This document shows, one piece after another, positions 56,740-64,000 of a DNA stretch of 64,000 bases. The stretch comes from an uncultured Roseovarius sp. Lineage in GTDB: Bacteria > Pseudomonadota > Alphaproteobacteria > Rhodobacterales > Rhodobacteraceae. The notes under the pieces were generated by a model. It did no database searches. It was not told the DNA's origin and saw nothing but the letters and a program-made list of their open reading frames with translations. The number at the start of each line of letters is the position of its first letter. Within the stretch, counting starts at the first letter, position 1. The stretch lies in NCBI GenBank assembly GCA_947497295.1, contig CANMFU010000008.1:62001-126000 (forward strand), in the 5' to 3' direction. Both the position numbers and the translations under genes were made by a program.

Positions 56740-57384
56740 ATGACAGATACCATTCAACACCACCTGACCGATGGCCTTCTTATGGCTTACTCTGCCGGCA
56801 CTCTGCCAGAGGCGTTCAACCTGACCATTGCCGCGCATGTCACCATGTGCGATGCGTGCCGCGCCCGGCTGTATGCGTTCGACAGTGTCGGCGGCGCATT
56901 GTTGTCGGATCAAAATTGCGCGTCAATGGCGCCGGGCAGCATGCAGGCCAGTTTGGCCGCAGCCAAAGCGGGCCGCGCCGCACCATCCCCCCCGCGCCGA
57001 CGCAGTATCCTGCCCGCGCCGCTGATCAGTTATATCGGCGGCGACCTGGCGGATATAAAGTGGCGCCCGGTCGGCATGGGGGTTCGTCAGGCGATCCTGC
57101 CAACCGACAAGCGTGCGTCGGCACGCCTGCTGTATATACCTGCCGGAAGCGCCGTGCCGGATCACGGCCATCGTGGAACGGAGATGACGCTGGTTCTGCA
57201 AGGCTCTTTTGCCGATGATACAGCGCGCTTTGCCAAGGGTGACATTGAAATCGCGGATGAGGATCTGAATCATACGCCAGTGGCTGACATCGGGGATGAT
57301 TGCATTTGTCTGGCGGCGACCGATGCGCCGCTCAGGTTTCGGGGTTTGATCCCGCGGATTGCGCAACCGTTTTTACGGATTTGA
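56740..57384 (+). CDS. chrR: Zinc anti-sigma factor ChrR
   Basis: The 214-residue protein has the zinc-binding anti-sigma domain with His7 or His8, His33, Cys37 and Cys40 (AAHVTMCDAC). A C-terminal cupin domain has His142, His144, Glu148 (DHGHRGTEMT) and His178. These match the metal ligands of R. sphaeroides ChrR (His6, His31, Cys35, Cys38; His141, His143, Glu147, His177) with an offset of one or two. It binds RpoE and is removed on singlet-oxygen stress. The ATG follows the rpoE stop by 8 bp. Confidence 0.95.
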   Translation: MTDTIQHHLTDGLLMAYSAGTLPEAFNLTIAAHVTMCDACRARLYAFDSVGGALLSDQNCASMAPGSMQASLAAAKAGRAAPSPPRRRSILPAPLISYIGGDLADIKWRPVGMGVRQAILPTDKRASARLLYIPAGSAVPDHGHRGTEMTLVLQGSFADDTARFAKGDIEIADEDLNHTPVADIGDDCICLAATDAPLRFRGLIPRIAQPFLRI

Positions 57385-57441
57385 TCTGGGGCGCGCCTGC
57401 GTCAGGGACCATGATATACTTGGTTCGCGGATATGAGTATC

Positions 57442-57455
57442 TTGAGAAAGATCAA
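57442..57455. promoter_or_regulatory. FNR/FnrL-like box in a convergent gap
   Basis: TTGAG-AAAG-ATCAA matches the TTGAT-N4-ATCAA consensus at nine of ten half-site positions. It lies between two convergent genes, so no coding gene is placed to use it. It may be a chance match or serve an untranslated RNA. Confidence 0.3.
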
Positions 57456-57514
57456 GGCTTGCAACGGTGTGTTCAACCCTACTGCACAAGGGGTCTTTGA
57501 AATGGCATTTCACC

Positions 57515-57539
57515 GTGTGACGCGGATGGACCGTCACAC
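57515..57539. terminator. Hairpin in the chrR convergent gap
   Basis: GTGTGACG and CGTCACAC form a perfect 8-bp stem with a 9-base loop, overlapping the stop codon of the minus-strand small protein. No T tract follows, so it is at most an imperfect terminator. Confidence 0.4.
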
Positions 57540-57926
57540 TCCGACGTCTGGACCCGGGCACGACAGGGGCTTTGCGCTCCGCTCGACTTCATAGAGTTCA
57601 TCGAGTGTTGAATCACTGGCGAAGCGCGCGATCAGGCCGCCGCTGCCACGCCGGAAGCTCCAGCATTGAGGCTGAGGCTCCTGTTCGTAAACAAAGCAAA
57701 TCAGATTGCCTTCAGCATACCATTCACCTTCCAGGCAACGGCCATCCAAGAAAGACCAGCGCACGCGCCGATCATCCAGATATTCCTCGGCGCCGTAGGG
57801 CGTGCCTCTGCTTCCATAGACGAAGGTTTGCCCACGCGTATAGGTGTCGAACTGCTCTGGCGTCATAATATCTTCGGCCAAGGCGGGGGTAGCCATCATG
57901 CAAAGGGAAAGGATTACGGAGCGCAT
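57534..57926 (-). CDS. Small secreted protein of unknown function
   Basis: The 130-residue protein has a signal peptide (MRSVILSLCMMATPALA). The mature part reads EDIMTPEQFDTYTRGQTFVYG, RRVRWSFLDGRCLEGEWYAEG, ICFVYEQEPQPQCWSF. Three conserved cysteine positions and the aromatic content suggest a compact periplasmic domain. Function unknown. It follows the AlkB-like gene by 44 bp on the same strand, so the two may be co-transcribed. CATAACG-flanked ATG at 57926 is chosen for the signal peptide. Confidence 0.78.
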   Translation of the reverse strand: MRSVILSLCMMATPALAEDIMTPEQFDTYTRGQTFVYGSRGTPYGAEEYLDDRRVRWSFLDGRCLEGEWYAEGNLICFVYEQEPQPQCWSFRRGSGGLIARFASDSTLDELYEVERSAKPLSCPGPDVGV

Positions 57927-57970
57927 AACGCGAGTCTGCCACAGGCGGCGGTGCACTGGCCAGCGCTGTT

Positions 57971-59008
57971 TCATTCCGCACCAGGCGGACGCGCCCATTT
58001 GTCCACGCGGCAGTCCATCTTGCGCCGCCACAAGGGCGGCACCAGTGAAAGCGCGGCCATTACGGGCAGCGGATAGGGCAGGCACGGCATCACACCACGG
58101 CGCAAGCGCAGCGCTGGATAGATGCGGCCCGGATTGACGTGGTGATCGGAATGGCGGGGCGCATTCAGCGTCAGCGCGGACGAGAACCAGTGCGGTGTGT
58201 TCCATGAGTGGTGAGGCCCGACAGGTTCCAGTCGTCCGTTTGGTAGCGTCTGGCGGCGCAAACCGTAGTGCAGCACATAGTCAGACATCAGGATCTGTAT
58301 CTGGGCATAGAGACATATCGCAACATATGCGGTGGCGCCCAGCATGCCACCCAGCGCCAAGGCAGCGGTGATGCTGGCAATTCCCCCTCCAATATAGAGG
58401 ATATAGGGATGTCGCCAAATCGGCTTGCCTGCGCGGCGCAGCATCGCCGTTTCCGCCTGCAGTCCGGCGACAAAGCTGCCTGGCCCAGCCCGCAGCACAA
58501 AACGATAAAACCCCTCGCCTCGCCGCGCAGAATTGGGATCGCCATCACTGGCGACATGCACATGATGCACCCGCAAATGTGCGCTGGCATGATGTCCGAC
58601 CAGCAGGCTTGTGTAGATCAAGCGGCCCAGAAGCCGTGCGGCACGGGACGGTTTGTGGATCAGTTCATGCGCCACGGGATGTGCAATCTGACCAAAGACC
58701 AGCGCCGCCGCAAAACCCAGCATCACCCGCTGTGCCGCGCCCAGCCCGTCCAGTGCGCCGATGGCCCGAACGGTCAGGACCAGCAGACCAAAATGGATAC
58801 CTCCAAGAAGAAACAGCAACGGCAGGGCGGCAGGAAATTCGCCATCGCCCTCCATTTCGTCTTGGGCATGAGCAGGCACCAGCCGGTCCAGCAGAAATGC
58901 GAATGCCGTCATGTAGATCAATGCCAGAGCAGGCCACGGGCCGCCAATCATCGCGCCCACCGCAATCAGCGCCGCAGGCGCCAGCGTGGCGCAGTAGAAA
59001 GTTAGCAT
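57971..59008 (-). CDS. AlkB-type membrane di-iron alkane 1-monooxygenase
   Basis: The 345-residue integral membrane protein has the eight-histidine di-iron signature of alkane hydroxylases: AHELIHKPSR, HLRVHHVHVAS and NAPRHSDHHVNPGRIY, plus the AlkB motif DYVLHYGLRRQTLPNGR. Six helices fit the family. It would hydroxylate a terminal carbon of an alkane or fatty chain using a rubredoxin and reductase that are not in this window. The next gene downstream encodes a secreted protein. Confidence 0.92.
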   Translation of the reverse strand: MLTFYCATLAPAALIAVGAMIGGPWPALALIYMTAFAFLLDRLVPAHAQDEMEGDGEFPAALPLLFLLGGIHFGLLVLTVRAIGALDGLGAAQRVMLGFAAALVFGQIAHPVAHELIHKPSRAARLLGRLIYTSLLVGHHASAHLRVHHVHVASDGDPNSARRGEGFYRFVLRAGPGSFVAGLQAETAMLRRAGKPIWRHPYILYIGGGIASITAALALGGMLGATAYVAICLYAQIQILMSDYVLHYGLRRQTLPNGRLEPVGPHHSWNTPHWFSSALTLNAPRHSDHHVNPGRIYPALRLRRGVMPCLPYPLPVMAALSLVPPLWRRKMDCRVDKWARPPGAE

Positions 59009-59188
59009 TTTTGCACCCTTGACTGGCTTCTGGAACAATACGCTAGCTCTGATACAGGAAAAGATGACGTATTCCCGGAAAAAAAGCCACATCCACCACT
59101 GTCCAGCCACAGACATCGCGCATCGTGTCCCTTCCATATCGGCCTCCGGCAGATTAGGTCATGTAAGGTCTGCAATTTCGGGGGCGTC

Positions 59189-60373
59189 ATGGCGTTTTTC
59201 AAAAAACTCAAGGATCGGCTGTTCAACTCCTCGTCCAAGCTGGATGAAGGGCTGGACGCCATCATGCAGGATGCCCCGCCCGAGTCGGCCGAGGCGCCTC
59301 CCTCAGCCTTTACTCCAGAGCAGACCCCCGAACCAGATCCGGCACCGGACGAGATACCCGCGCCACTCTCCGAAGTGCAGCCGCCCTCGCCGCCAGAAAT
59401 TCCCATGGACCGAGCAGCGCCGTTGCAATCACCCACACCGCTCGAAATTCCTATCGAGCGCGCGCCCAGCGCCGAACCCCCCCCCCGCGCGGGCCTGATG
59501 GGCCGCCTTCTGGGCCGCGACTCTGCCAAGGCACCGCGCCGCGTGCTGGACGACGACATGCTGGAACAGCTCGAAGAGCTGCTGATCACCGCCGACATGG
59601 GCGTCGACACCGCCCTGCGCGTCACTGCCAACATGGCCGAGGGACGCATGGGCAAACGCCTGTCCGCGCAGGAGATCAAGGAATTGCTGGCCCGTGAAAT
59701 CGCCCGCATCATGGAGCCTGTCGCCCAGCCCATGCCACTTTATGCCAAGAAACCACAGGTGGTGCTGGTGGTCGGCGTCAATGGGTCGGGCAAGACGACG
59801 ACGATCGGCAAGCTGGCCAGCCAGTTCAAGGCGGCTGGCAAGACTGTCGTGATCGCCGCCGGCGACACGTTCCGCGCGGCGGCGGTCGAGCAGCTTCAGA
59901 TCTGGGGCGACCGCGCCGGCGTGCCAGTGCTGACCGCACCGGAGGGTAGCGATCCGGCCAGCCTCGCGTGGGACGCGATGGAGCAGGCCGAGCGTGATGG
60001 CGTGGACCTGCTGATGATCGATACCGCCGGACGCCTGCAAAACCGCGCCGACCTGATGGAGGAGCTGGCCAAGATTGTCCGTGTCATTCGCAAAAAAGAC
60101 CCAAGCGCGCCGCATAACACCCTGCTGGTGCTGGACGCCACCACCGGCCAGAATGCGCTGAGCCAAGTCGACATCTTCCAGAAACTTGCCGATGTGTCGG
60201 GCCTCGTGATGACCAAACTCGACGGCACCGCACGCGGCGGCGTGCTGGTCGCGCTGGCGGACAAATTCGGCCTGCCGATCCATGCCATCGGCGTGGGCGA
60301 GCAGATTGACGATCTCTCGCCCTTCGACCCCGAGGAATTCGCCGCCGCCCTGACGGGGCTTGGCGCGGAGTGA
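59189..60373 (+). CDS. ftsY: Signal recognition particle receptor FtsY
   Basis: The 394-residue protein has a short basic N terminus, a long acidic/proline-rich A domain (about residues 20-110), and the SRP-type NG GTPase domain. Its motifs are [36 protein letters not shown] and [12 protein letters not shown]. It docks ribosomes carrying membrane proteins to the translocon. A GGGGG site lies 4 bp before the ATG. It is convergent with the mgtC-like gene, 3 bp apart. Confidence 0.96.
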   Translation: MAFFKKLKDRLFNSSSKLDEGLDAIMQDAPPESAEAPPSAFTPEQTPEPDPAPDEIPAPLSEVQPPSPPEIPMDRAAPLQSPTPLEIPIERAPSAEPPPRAGLMGRLLGRDSAKAPRRVLDDDMLEQLEELLITADMGVDTALRVTANMAEGRMGKRLSAQEIKELLAREIARIMEPVAQPMPLYAKKPQVVLVVGVNGSGKTTTIGKLASQFKAAGKTVVIAAGDTFRAAAVEQLQIWGDRAGVPVLTAPEGSDPASLAWDAMEQAERDGVDLLMIDTAGRLQNRADLMEELAKIVRVIRKKDPSAPHNTLLVLDATTGQNALSQVDIFQKLADVSGLVMTKLDGTARGGVLVALADKFGLPIHAIGVGEQIDDLSPFDPEEFAAALTGLGAE

Positions 60374-60376
60374 CGG

Positions 60377-60859
60377 CTATTTCGGCCCGATCAACCGCCC
60401 GACAAGCCCGACAAGTGTCAGCACCGTGACCACGATCACCGTTGTCATGGCGGCCAACGGCATCTGCCCGGACCCGCAGGCCAGACCTATACCGCCTGCC
60501 AACCACATCGACGCGCCGGTGGTTGTGTTGCGCACCTTGTCGCCGGAGGTAAAGATGATTCCCGCAGCAAGAAAGGCGACCCCGGCGGTCACCGCCTCGA
60601 TCAGGCGCAGGGGGTCGACACGCAGCGCATCCGGCGCGCCAAAGGGCATGCTGGCCAGTTGCTGGCTGACGATGATAAACAGACACGCTGCAATCGACAC
60701 CAGCATATGCGTGCGCAGCCCCGCAGGTTTTTGCCGCCACTCGCGCTCGAACCCGATGATACCGCCCAGTATCAGCGCCGCCATCAGGCGTATGCCCGCG
60801 ATCGTTGGAGGAACCGAGGTGAACGTGCCGTCGATCTCATTGGCGATAGTGTCTAACAT
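60377..60859 (-). CDS. MgtC/SapB-family membrane protein
   Basis: The 160-residue protein has four or five helices and the MgtC motif RLMAALILGGIIGFEREWRQKPAGLRTHMLVSIA, followed by LRLIEAVTAGVAFLAAGIIF. Family members are often linked to magnesium limitation and inhibition of the F-type ATPase in other bacteria; here the role is unknown. GGAGTGGGA precedes the ATG at 60859, which fixes the start. Confidence 0.9.
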   Translation of the reverse strand: MLDTIANEIDGTFTSVPPTIAGIRLMAALILGGIIGFEREWRQKPAGLRTHMLVSIAACLFIIVSQQLASMPFGAPDALRVDPLRLIEAVTAGVAFLAAGIIFTSGDKVRNTTTGASMWLAGGIGLACGSGQMPLAAMTTVIVVTVLTLVGLVGRLIGPK

Positions 60860-60925
60860 TCCCACTCCTCTCCCTGATGCAGTCAAACGTAAGCGCGCAG
60901 GGCATGGTTCCCGGCGGGCCGCGTC

Positions 60926-61828
60926 ATGAGCGATTGGCTGATATCGCTCGAAGGCACGCCATCGGGGCATCATATGGCGCTCGCGCTGGCGCTGCTGGCC
61001 GCAGTCCTGCACGCGGCTTTCGGCGCGCTGCAAAAGGGGCGGCACGATCCATGGCTGACGCGCGGCGCGATCGACGCCAGCTATGCGGTGATGGCCGCGC
61101 CCTTTGCCCTCTTCGTCGTGCCCTGGCCCGAGCCGCATATGTGGCCCATTTTCGCCGGCGCATGGGCGATCCACATCATCTACAAGCTGCTACAAGCCAT
61201 GGCCTACACGCGCGGAGCCTATACCGTGGTCTATCCAGTGGTGCGCGGCACCGGGCCGCTTTTTGCCGTGATTGGCGCCTACCTGATCTTTGGCGAGCAG
61301 TTCAATCTGGTGCAGTGGGCTGGCGTCGCGGTGCTGCTATCGGGCATCTTCGGGCTCGCCGCCTATAATCTGGCCTTCCTGACAGCCGAGCGCCATACCC
61401 TTAATGCCGCGCTGACACTGGCCTTCATGACCGGCCTGATGGTCGCCGCCTACACCACATATGACGCCTACGGCATCCGCGCGACGGCGGACCCATTCAC
61501 ATTCCTAGCGTGGTTTTTTCTGATCGACGGGCTGACCATGCCGGTGATCGCGCTACGCCGCTGGCGCGCGATGGCAGCGCCCCCTGCCCTCGGCCCGCTG
61601 ATGCTGCGCGGGGTCATCGGCGGCATCGTCGCGTTCTTCTCCTTCGGATCGGTGATGATGGCCACGCGGCTCGACAATGTCGGCGAAGCGGCCGTGCTGC
61701 GCGAGACGTCCACCGTCTTTGCCGCCCTCATCGGCTGGCTGATACTGGGCGAAACGGTCGGACCACGCCGCGCCGTGTTGATTACCTTGATTGCCATCGG
61801 CGCCGTGATAGTTGAAATGGGCGGGTAA
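60926..61828 (+). CDS. EamA/DMT-family transporter
   Basis: The 300-residue protein has ten predicted helices in two EamA repeats, with YPVVRGTGPLFAVIGAYLIFGE in the first and AAVLRETSTVFAALIGWLILGE in the second. Substrates of this family include amino acids and other metabolites; here unknown. yciB follows after 11 bp on the same strand, indicating an operon. Confidence 0.9.
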   Translation: MSDWLISLEGTPSGHHMALALALLAAVLHAAFGALQKGRHDPWLTRGAIDASYAVMAAPFALFVVPWPEPHMWPIFAGAWAIHIIYKLLQAMAYTRGAYTVVYPVVRGTGPLFAVIGAYLIFGEQFNLVQWAGVAVLLSGIFGLAAYNLAFLTAERHTLNAALTLAFMTGLMVAAYTTYDAYGIRATADPFTFLAWFFLIDGLTMPVIALRRWRAMAAPPALGPLMLRGVIGGIVAFFSFGSVMMATRLDNVGEAAVLRETSTVFAALIGWLILGETVGPRRAVLITLIAIGAVIVEMGG

Positions 61829-61839
61829 AGGAGACGCGC

Positions 61840-62439
61840 ATGACCGAACGCAAGATCAATGGCGGGCTGAAGACCGCACTCGAACTGGGTCCGATCCTGG
61901 CCTTCTTCGTTGCCTATATCTGGCTGAAGGACCGTTCGTTCCTGATCGGCGGCACGGAATACGAAGGCTTTATCGTCGTCACGGCCGGGTTCATCCCGGT
62001 CTTCCTGCTCTCCATCGGAATCCTGTGGGCGCTGACAGGCCATTTATCGAAAATGCAGGCCATGACGGCAATCCTCATCACCGTGTTCGGCGGACTTAGC
62101 ATCTGGTTCAACGATCCCAAATTTTTCAAGATGAAGCCGACAATCATTTACCTCCTCTTCGGCGGCATCCTCGGCATCGGCCTGCTGCAGGGGCGGTCCT
62201 ACCTACAAACCGTCATGGATACCGTGATGCCGCTGACCCACGCGGGCTGGATGATCCTGACCCGCCGCCTGACTTTATTTTTCTTCGGTCTTGCGTTCCT
62301 GAACGAGATCATCTGGCGCACCCAGTCCGAAGAAACATGGGTCTATTTCAAGACCTTCGGCCTCACGGCGGCGATCTTTGTCTTCTTCATCACTCAATCC
62401 AAACTCTTCAACCAGCACAGCTCTGCGCCCAAAGATTGA
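61840..62439 (+). CDS. yciB: Inner membrane-spanning protein YciB (IspZ)
   Basis: The 199-residue protein has five to six helices and the YciB motifs ELGPILAFFVAYIWLKD, FNDPKFFKMKPTIIYLLFG and LNEIIWRTQSEETWVYFKTFG. Family members are involved in cell septation and envelope integrity. AAAGGAGAC precedes the ATG. The first copy of the SAM-II region lies downstream, after a dispersed motif at 62449. Confidence 0.93.
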   Translation: MTERKINGGLKTALELGPILAFFVAYIWLKDRSFLIGGTEYEGFIVVTAGFIPVFLLSIGILWALTGHLSKMQAMTAILITVFGGLSIWFNDPKFFKMKPTIIYLLFGGILGIGLLQGRSYLQTVMDTVMPLTHAGWMILTRRLTLFFFGLAFLNEIIWRTQSEETWVYFKTFGLTAAIFVFFITQSKLFNQHSSAPKD

Positions 62440-62448
62440 CCGCCATTC

Positions 62449-62462
62449 TTCTTGCTTGAAAT
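62449..62462 (+). repeat. Copy 2 of a dispersed 14-bp intergenic motif
   Basis: TTCTTGCTTGAAAT, followed by ATCCCCGCCGGAGG. It lies 9 bp after yciB. Related copies are at 51828-51841 and 63858-63871. Confidence 0.5.
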
Positions 62463-62519
62463 ATCCCCGCCGGAGGCTCCACCAGTTGACGCAGGCACGC
62501 GGCACGAGTAAGCGGAAAA

Positions 62520-62574
62520 CCGTGGCGATTTGTTACCGGATTGCGGGCCACGTTAAACAATTCGCTAAAAGGTC
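62520..62574 (+). ncRNA. SAM-II riboswitch
   Basis: The P1 arms CGTGG (62521-62525) and CCACG (62548-62552) bracket the conserved GATTTGTTACCGGATTGCGGG loop region. The downstream TTAAACAATTCGCTAAAAGG supplies the pseudoknot strand. The order and sequence match the SAM-II (metA-type) aptamer of alphaproteobacteria. It is 69 bp before metZ and should block its translation or transcription when S-adenosylmethionine is high. Confidence 0.9.
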
Positions 62575-62642
62575 ACGGGAAAGGCCCCCCTTTTCGCATG
62601 ACCGGCACGGGGTTTTATTGGGCAACAGCCCGGAGGTCGAAA

Positions 62643-63821
62643 ATGACAGATAACTGGAACACACGCACCGCGATGGTCCATGGCGGCACATCCCGCAGCC
62701 AGTGGGGCGAGCTGAGCGAGGCGATCTTCCTCACCCAAGGCTTTGTCTATGACACGGCCGAGGCCGCGCAGGCCCGCTTTATCGAGGCGGGGCCGGACGA
62801 ATTCATCTACGCGCGCTACGGCAACCCGACCGTGTCGATGTTCGAAAAGCGTATCGCCCTGCTGGAAGGGGCCGAGGATGCCTTTGCCACCGCCAGCGGC
62901 ATGGCCGCAGTATCAGGCGCGCTGACTTCGATGTTGAAGGCAGGCGATCATGTGGTCGCCGCGCGTGCGCTCTTCGGGTCGTGCCTCTATGTGCTCAGCG
63001 ATATCCTGGCGCGCTACGGTGTCGACGTGACCTTCGTCGACGGCACCGACCTGGACCAGTGGCGCAGCGCCATTCGCCCGGATACAACGGCCGTTTTCTT
63101 TGAAACAATCGCCAACCCCACGCTGGAGGTCGTCGATATCGAAGCGGTCGCGCAACTGGCCCACGCTCACAACGCGCTAGTGGTTGTCGACAACGTCTTT
63201 GCCACGCCCGTCTTCTCCCGCGCTATCAGTCAGGGCGCCGATGTAGTGATCTATTCGGCCACCAAACATATCGACGGTCAGGGCCGCGCCCTCGGCGGCA
63301 TCATCCTGGGCACGCGCGACTTCATTCGCGGCACGGTCGAACCCTACATGAAACATACCGGCGGCTCCATGTCACCCTTCACGGCCTGGATCATGCTCAA
63401 GGGGCTGGAGACGATTGATCTGCGCGTGCGCGCACAGGCCGCGACCGCGCTGGCACTGATAGAAGCGCTGCAAGGCCACCCCAAACTATCCCGCATCATC
63501 TATCCCGGTCATCCAAGCCACCCACAGTATGATCTGACCATACGTCAGATGAGCAAGGGAGGCACGGTTGTAGCGCTGGATCTAGGCGATCAGCCGGAAG
63601 CATTCCGCTTCCTCAACGCGCTGAAAATCGTACTTATCTCGAACAATCTGGGCGATACAAAATCCATTATCACCCATCCAGCGACCACCACCCACCAACG
63701 CCTGCCCGCCGATCAGCGTGCGGGGCTCGGCATCACGCCTGGTCTGGTACGGCTATCGCTGGGCATTGAAGCCACCGACGATCTGATCGCGGACATTCGC
63801 CAAGCGCTTGATGCGGTATAG
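62643..63821 (+). CDS. metZ: O-succinylhomoserine sulfhydrylase
   Basis: The 392-residue Cys/Met-metabolism PLP enzyme makes homocysteine directly from O-succinylhomoserine and sulfide. Motifs are YARYGNPTVSMFEKRIALLEGAE, TASGMAAVSGALTS, VDNVFATP, the Schiff-base lysine in IYSATKHIDGQGRALGG and the end RLSLGIEATDDLIADI. GGAGG precedes the ATG. Assignment to MetZ rather than O-acetylhomoserine sulfhydrylase rests on the sequence class and the SAM-II leader. Confidence 0.93.
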   Translation: MTDNWNTRTAMVHGGTSRSQWGELSEAIFLTQGFVYDTAEAAQARFIEAGPDEFIYARYGNPTVSMFEKRIALLEGAEDAFATASGMAAVSGALTSMLKAGDHVVAARALFGSCLYVLSDILARYGVDVTFVDGTDLDQWRSAIRPDTTAVFFETIANPTLEVVDIEAVAQLAHAHNALVVVDNVFATPVFSRAISQGADVVIYSATKHIDGQGRALGGIILGTRDFIRGTVEPYMKHTGGSMSPFTAWIMLKGLETIDLRVRAQAATALALIEALQGHPKLSRIIYPGHPSHPQYDLTIRQMSKGGTVVALDLGDQPEAFRFLNALKIVLISNNLGDTKSIITHPATTTHQRLPADQRAGLGITPGLVRLSLGIEATDDLIADIRQALDAV

Positions 63822-63836
63822 AGCATGCGCAACAGA

Positions 63837-63860
63837 CAGGCAGGGTCGCGCCTGTTTTCT
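63837..63860 (+). terminator. Terminator of metZ
   Basis: ACAGGC (63837-63842) and GCCTGT (63851-63856) form a 6-bp stem with an 8-base loop followed by TTTC, 15 bp after the stop codon. Confidence 0.75.
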
Positions 63861-63871
63861 TGGTTGAAATT
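63858..63871 (+). repeat. Copy 3 of a dispersed 14-bp intergenic motif
   Basis: TTCTTGGTTGAAAT, starting in the T tract of the metZ terminator. Related copies are at 51828-51841 and 62449-62462. Confidence 0.5.
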
Positions 63872-63880
63872 GCGGAGTAA

Positions 63881-63916
63881 CTGCCGCGCGATCTTGATGT
63901 CGATCGCGCGGTAGTC
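63881..63916. repeat. Long inverted repeat near the window end
   Basis: ACTGCCGCGCGATC (63881-63894) and GATCGCGCGGTAGT (63903-63916) pair over 14 bp with one mismatch around an 8-base loop. No T tract follows on either strand. The remaining sequence to 64000 shows no gene I can support. Confidence 0.55.
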
Positions 63917-64000
63917 TGGACATTAGGATCTTAGCCGTCCGAATCAGACTGGCGTCGCGTGCGTTCGCTTGCACATTTCACGCTTGTGCTGCGGCACAGG

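Noticed and set aside
63753-63974. 73-codon minus-strand frame at the window end
   Set aside because: It overlaps the metZ 3' end and terminator in antisense, with no family match.

Overview
The window looks like a chromosomal segment of a marine-type Rhodobacteraceae (Roseobacter-group) alphaproteobacterium. The reasons are the high G+C content, the purH, lspA, DUF3035 and M16 peptidase order, a sigma-E/ChrR photo-oxidative stress locus next to FAD-oxidase, DUF1365, MFS and SDR genes, and TPP and SAM-II riboswitches on thi and met genes. Coding density is very high. No gap exceeds 300 bases, and I see no rRNA, tRNA, CRISPR array, prophage or insertion sequence.

Layout. 1-3.4 kb: 3' end of recQ, yaaA and a soluble hybrid histidine kinase. 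3.5-11 kb: a giant bacterial alpha-2-macroglobulin followed 3 bp later by its usual partner PBP1C. 11-15 kb: rpe, a hotdog thioesterase, and a copper module (copA-cueR) with a textbook CueR promoter that starts inside the thioesterase stop codon. 15-21 kb: trkH, a ThDP-dependent 2-oxoacid decarboxylase, aroC, and ald with a divergent Lrp-type regulator. 21.3-22 kb: an AT-rich orphan membrane protein gene. 22-31.5 kb: the rbfA-truB-rpsO-pnp backbone on the minus strand, diluted by a DUF2233 protein, a MATE pump, a DUF1643 protein, a membrane-anchored RTX-repeat protein and an oppositely oriented secreted alpha/beta hydrolase between rpsO and pnp. 31.5-37 kb: dapB, small proteins, an aminotransferase, and a TPP-riboswitch-controlled thiMED operon. 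37-46.3 kb: rsmB, heparinase II/III-like protein, purH, lspA, a DUF3035 lipoprotein, an active/inactive M16 peptidase pair and a cupin. 46.3-51.7 kb: a complete branched-chain-type ABC importer with a HAD 'haloacid dehalogenase' gene embedded in it. 51.9-59 kb: the SDR-MFS-DUF1365-FAD oxidase operon divergent from rpoE-chrR, then a small periplasmic protein and an AlkB-type hydroxylase. 59-64 kb: ftsY, mgtC-like, an EamA transporter, yciB and SAM-II riboswitch-metZ.

Regulation visible in the DNA is the strongest part of this window: a CueR operator with a 19-bp spacer, a TGATCC-N18-TAGGGG sigma-E promoter overlapping an opposing housekeeping promoter, a TPP riboswitch with an 11-bp hairpin behind it, a SAM-II riboswitch, an Lrp-type palindrome, and a 14-bp intergenic motif repeated three times. 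I did not find a clearly new multi-gene system. The best leads are the uncharacterised sigma-E lipid/oxidoreductase module with its overlapping promoters, the HAD enzyme inside an importer operon, and the AT-rich orphan membrane protein.
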